DNA of 17,649 bases from an uncultured Pedobacter sp. (GTDB lineage Bacteria; Bacteroidota; Bacteroidia; Sphingobacteriales; Sphingobacteriaceae): assembly GCA_938008555.1 (NCBI GenBank), contig CALLKE010000025.1, forward strand, positions 1 to 17,649. The letters run 5' to 3'. The stretch's first letter is position 1, and every line of letters begins with the position of its first letter. Position numbers and translations under genes: made by a program. Below the pieces are notes generated by a model. The model saw only the letters and a list, made by a program, of their open reading frames with translations. It made no database searches and had not been told where the DNA came from. Below, in pieces: positions 13,954 through 17,649 of the stretch.

Positions 13954-16900
13954 TACAGTCTAAACCTTTCTGCAAGTTCAAATCCTAATTGTTGTGCATG
14001 AACGCGAGGATCAATTTCTTGCGTAGTAATTGAGATTTCTTGTTGAATAGTGGTTGCATTAGTTTGCGGATTAACAAGAGGAACATTGCCCTTATTAATT
14101 GCTAATGGCATTAATTGCGATTGGCCAATTAATTCTTCTTGGGCAGCGTTGCCTAAAAGTCTTGCAGCATTGCGAATTGCAGATTCTTCTGAAGCAATTG
14201 CGCCAGCCATTGAAGATCCAAAGTTAGCGCCTAAGGCAATACCCACCTTTGAAGGTGATGCAATACCTAATTCGCTCTTAATCGTATCAATAATTTCCTT
14301 GGCCACTGCAATTGCAGCTTCACGAACCTTTTTATCCTTGGATTGTAATCCAGCTAATAATCCATCAATAGTAGCAATACCTGCGCCGTACATAGAATCT
14401 GCAGCAAAAGTTCCAATATCCTTAGCAGCTGATCCAATATCAGCAGTTAATGTATTGATCTGAGAAACATCATCAGGCATTGCAGAAATAAGCGCAGCTG
14501 CTACTTCCGCACCAGCTTCAGGACCCATTTGTGCTACTTGGTCAATAATGTTAGGATTATAGCCCATCTCCTTCATCTTACGAAGATTAGCTCCAAATTG
14601 CTTAATGGTCGACAACTTCTCTTGCAGTCCAGAAATTACAGAACTTGTAGTAACAGGCATTGCATTACCAAACACGTCAGTTTGATTTGTTAAACTTGAC
14701 AATGATCCATAATTCTTGACATTTTCAGAGACAGATTGTTGATATTGCTTCATCTGATCTTTCAACTGTTGTTGTAAATCTTTTGCATCAGTCAATGCCT
14801 GGCTTAATGCACTCTTTTTGCCCTTTTTCTTGTACTGACTACTAATTACATTATTAGCCTTAACTGCAAGAATTTCTGTGGCATTTGTAAATAATGGAAT
14901 GCCTTTATGAAGAGCATCAATCATACTATCTACTAAATTAGAAGTAGCACTAACTGCAGAAGTTTTAGTTGATTTAATACCAACAATAATACCTTGACCT
15001 AAAGGAATGCCAATTTCATCACGAGTACGCTTAGAAGGCGAATTAGATTTAGCAGCTCTCTTACCCGCTTCAATTGCGGCATTAACTGCTCCACGAATAG
15101 CTCCCGATAACATACTACCAATACCAGAAATACCTGCCATAAGGCCGAACTTCATTGCAATACCAATAGACCGCGATTTTTCTGACGTTTTCTTTCCGTC
15201 TCTAATCCCTTTATCAATACTGTTAATAAATGGACCCATTTCCGCTTTTTGTTTTGTACCATTTTTGAGCGAAAGCTTAATTCCTGGGATATTGTCATCA
15301 ATAACTTTTTTACCATTTTTAGCGCCTTTATTTAGGCTGCTAGACCAATCGCTCATATTTGCTTTTGTTTTGCCAGCATTTTTAAGCTCTAGCTGCATTT
15401 TCTTAACATCGCTAATGCTTCCCTTTACGCCAGAAACTTTCATAAGCAAGTTCAAAGACTTATTAGGCAATTTCATTGCATTTTGTAATTTAGCCACATC
15501 TTCAATGGTCTTGGGTAAATCATCTCCATGTTTCTTAACATAGAAAACCAGATCTTTATTGTTGCTCAGCTTCTTACCAAGAAGTTCACGGGCTGTTGCT
15601 GTAGCTTTCCATTGCTCCCGAACATCTTTTTGGCTCTTTTCAACATCACCGGCCATTGACTTATATTGTTCGCGAATCTTCTTAAGCGCCTTATCCTCTG
15701 CCCCAATTTCGGCTAAAATGCCTTGACCGCCACCGCCGCCGCCTTTACTTCCTGCACCAAGAGCCCAAGGCTTCATTTTTGCTGCACGAGCATCAATTTT
15801 ATTTTGTGCATCAATGAATTTTGCGGCAATTTCATTTGCAGCATTTTTATCGCCCATAACAGCTTTAGTCATATCGCGAAGAGAAATGCCAAGACCTTGT
15901 TTATTAATATCCTTCATAATACCAGATTTAACAATTTCTTGTGCAACTAATGCTCTAGTAGCTTTTGTAGTAGCTCCAGAAACCTCATTCATCGTAGAAG
16001 CTAATTGATCGCCATTAATTTTAAGAGGCTTTAAACTGCCCTTAGCTGCTGTTGAAGCTGAAGCTAATCCACCCAATAATCCAATAGTACCACCAATTGC
16101 TGCACCGATTGGTCCGCCTACAGCAAATCCTGCTAAAGCTGCTCCTGCTGTAGAAGTAAAGACGCTAATAGCTTTTTGTGTAGTAGTAGTTGAATTTGCT
16201 GCTCCGTACATTCCTGCTACCATAATACCTAAGCCACCGACTAAGCCACCAACCTTTATAGCAGCAGTTTTGGCTGATATACCAAGAATCTCAAGAGCAC
16301 CGCTCATCGCAGCAATACCGCCAGAAACAGAAGTTAGTGCACCAAATAATACTAATAATCCAGAAATTAATAATCCAGAAATTACAATTATTTTACGAAT
16401 AGGCTCTGGCAAATTCTGGAACCAATTAATTAGACTGGAAATAACTCCAATAAACATTAAAAATACTGGAAGAACATCGTTACCCACAGTAATTTTTAAT
16501 GTTTCCATTTTATTCGTCAGTTCTTGGAATTTAGCTTGTGGCGTCTTTGCCATCTGGTTAAACTTATCTTCAGCAATTCCAGCAGTAGCGCCCATTTCCT
16601 TAACACGCTTATTAAACTCTTCAGAGTTCTTAAAATACATGTCAAAGAATCGCTTAGCTTGAATAGATCCGCCAGAGCCTTGGAATAACTCGTAAAGTTT
16701 CTTGGCTCTTTCTGGTGCAGTTAATTTACCAAACTTAGTATTTAATTGATCAAGAATTGCGGGCAAAGGTAAGAACTCTCCATGCAAATCCTTGACTTTA
16801 ACACCCATCTGATGTAACTTTTCGACTGTCTTAGGATGAGAAAGAGCGTCCATTGCTCGTGCAGCACTTGTAGCAGCCAGATTGGCATTCAAACCATTAC

Positions 16901-17649
16901 GAGTCATAAATGCTAACATTGCTCCAAGCATTTTATAAGATTGCCCTGCGCGTACTGTTGAAGGAATTGCCTTACCAATAGATTTGGCAAATTCGCTATA
17001 AGTACCAACACCCTTTTGAACCAGGCGGAACATAAAGTCACTAACTTGCGACGCATCTTTAACTTTAATCTTATATGCGTTCATAATAGCAATATTTGCA
17101 CGTGTAGCAGTTTCCATATCAGTTTGACCTGCTACTGCGTCTTTTGCAAATTGCTCTAAAAGTTTATGAGCATCTTTTGTTCCAACATTAATAGACGAGA
17201 AAATATCATACAAAGCTGGTTGAAGTTGCTCAAATGCTACAGGAATTTTATTTCCTACTTCAATACCGATCTTTTCGATATCCTTTAACTTAACACCTGT
17301 ATCATCAATCTGAGTTAAAGTAGTAGCCGCTGCTTGCTTATAACTAATTGCAGCATCGACCATCTTTTTATAAGCAAGCTCACCAATAACACCCATAGTA
17401 AACATTGCTGTACCAGTATACATCGCTGATGCACCATTTTGCATCAACATATGACCATGTTCTTTTAATGCTGCCTGTCTTTCATGAATTTGAGCTATTC
17501 GCTGCTTATGCAACGCAATTTCATCTTGCGTTGCATTAATTTCTCCTCTTAGCTGCTTTTGCTGCTCAAGGTGTAATTTACGTGCATCTTGTAATGTCTT
17601 ATGATACTCATCTTGAATTGCGTGTTGTGCGTCCTCTAATGCATAACGC
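13953..17649 (-). CDS. tape measure protein, 5' end beyond the window
   Basis: This protein sets tail length and is ejected with the DNA. At least 1231 residues are in the window. The frame stays open to position 17649, and the TTG at 17513 is an internal leucine, not a start. The visible N-terminal part is a charged coiled coil (for example LEQQKQLRGEINATQDEIAL). A phage minor tail/TP901 tape-measure core follows (RANIAIMNAYKIKVKDASQV, TRNGLNANLAATSAARAMDA, KKLYELFQGSGGSIQAKRFF). Then come membrane-like segments around IIVISGLLISGLLVLFGAL and GAALAGFAVGGPIGAAIGG. The C-terminal part has two SPSK motifs (SNSPSKRTRDEIGIPLGQGI and IASPSKVGIALGANFGSSMA). No peptidoglycan-degrading domain was seen. 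Confidence 0.93.
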   Translation of the reverse strand, partial: RYALEDAQHAIQDEYHKTLQDARKLHLEQQKQLRGEINATQDEIALHKQRIAQIHERQAALKEHGHMLMQNGASAMYTGTAMFTMGVIGELAYKKMVDAAISYKQAAATTLTQIDDTGVKLKDIEKIGIEVGNKIPVAFEQLQPALYDIFSSINVGTKDAHKLLEQFAKDAVAGQTDMETATRANIAIMNAYKIKVKDASQVSDFMFRLVQKGVGTYSEFAKSIGKAIPSTVRAGQSYKMLGAMLAFMTRNGLNANLAATSAARAMDALSHPKTVEKLHQMGVKVKDLHGEFLPLPAILDQLNTKFGKLTAPERAKKLYELFQGSGGSIQAKRFFDMYFKNSEEFNKRVKEMGATAGIAEDKFNQMAKTPQAKFQELTNKMETLKITVGNDVLPVFLMFIGVISSLINWFQNLPEPIRKIIVISGLLISGLLVLFGALTSVSGGIAAMSGALEILGISAKTAAIKVGGLVGGLGIMVAGMYGAANSTTTTQKAISVFTSTAGAALAGFAVGGPIGAAIGGTIGLLGGLASASTAAKGSLKPLKINGDQLASTMNEVSGATTKATRALVAQEIVKSGIMKDINKQGLGISLRDMTKAVMGDKNAANEIAAKFIDAQNKIDARAAKMKPWALGAGSKGGGGGGQGILAEIGAEDKALKKIREQYKSMAGDVEKSQKDVREQWKATATARELLGKKLSNNKDLVFYVKKHGDDLPKTIEDVAKLQNAMKLPNKSLNLLMKVSGVKGSISDVKKMQLELKNAGKTKANMSDWSSSLNKGAKNGKKVIDDNIPGIKLSLKNGTKQKAEMGPFINSIDKGIRDGKKTSEKSRSIGIAMKFGLMAGISGIGSMLSGAIRGAVNAAIEAGKRAAKSNSPSKRTRDEIGIPLGQGIIVGIKSTKTSAVSATSNLVDSMIDALHKGIPLFTNATEILAVKANNVISSQYKKKGKKSALSQALTDAKDLQQQLKDQMKQYQQSVSENVKNYGSLSSLTNQTDVFGNAMPVTTSSVISGLQEKLSTIKQFGANLRKMKEMGYNPNIIDQVAQMGPEAGAEVAAALISAMPDDVSQINTLTADIGSAAKDIGTFAADSMYGAGIATIDGLLAGLQSKDKKVREAAIAVAKEIIDTIKSELGIASPSKVGIALGANFGSSMAGAIASEESAIRNAARLLGNAAQEELIGQSQLMPLAINKGNVPLVNPQTNATTIQQEISITTQEIDPRVHAQQLGFELAERFRL

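Noticed and set aside
15007..15543. 178-codon open frame on the + strand opposite the tape measure gene
   Set aside because: It is Leu/Ile/Pro/Ser-rich and antisense to a long, well-supported tape measure frame, with no ribosome binding site context or operon partner.
1..17649. tRNA genes, CRISPR arrays, insertion sequences, integrase or attachment sites
   Set aside because: No cloverleaf-like sequence, regularly spaced repeats, transposase or recombinase motifs were found by eye. A short tRNA in a coding region cannot be fully excluded without a dedicated search.

Overview
The window is part of the genome of a tailed, siphovirus-like bacteriophage (Caudoviricetes). It has two convergent gene blocks. 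Positions 65 to 8794 are on the + strand and carry DNA modification, replication and recombination genes. Positions 8844 to 17649 are on the - strand and carry the end of the tail module plus a holin. A perfect 15-bp-stem hairpin (8801-8841) sits at the point where the two blocks meet. The DNA is AT-rich: 60-base stretches I counted by hand are mostly 33-40% GC. The gene families (a ReqiPepy6 Gp37-like tail protein, an r1t-type holin, a very short DpdA and a degenerate HNH protein) are ones I associate mainly with phages of Actinomycetota. A low-GC actinobacterial host, such as a freshwater lineage, is plausible, but this is inference. The first 27 bases are Illumina adapter, so the left edge is an assembly or trimming artefact.

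Modification region (65-4083): queC, queD, a 45-codon basic ORF, queE and folE are packed with overlaps or very short gaps. They encode every step from GTP to preQ0: FolE makes dihydroneopterin triphosphate, QueD makes carboxytetrahydropterin, QueE makes CDG and QueC makes preQ0. A promoter follows, then a MazG-like pyrophosphohydrolase, a small helical protein and a compact TGT-fold protein read as DpdA, the enzyme that exchanges guanine in DNA for a 7-deazaguanine. No QueF, Gat-QueC or other preQ0-processing enzyme is visible, so the simplest prediction is genomic 7-cyano-7-deazaguanine (dPreQ0), which would protect against restriction.

Replication region (4076-8794): a family A DNA polymerase carries an N-terminal Fe-S uracil-DNA-glycosylase-like domain. 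The first ~960 bases of its gene are clearly richer in GC than the rest. It is followed by a small P-loop-like protein and an ATP-dependent DNA ligase. A second copy of the same promoter type (GCACTCTTG-containing -35 box, 17-bp spacer, TATAATTA) then precedes a degenerate HNH-fold protein and a RuvC-like Holliday junction resolvase.

Tail and lysis region (- strand, read right to left): a tape measure protein open at the window edge, a distal tail (Dit-like) protein, a Gp37-like tail hub protein, a 942-residue modular minor tail or receptor-binding protein, a possible 32-residue ORF, and a holin. Tail genes are separated by 3 bases or less, or overlap. No endolysin, tRNA, insertion sequence, integrase or CRISPR array was seen.
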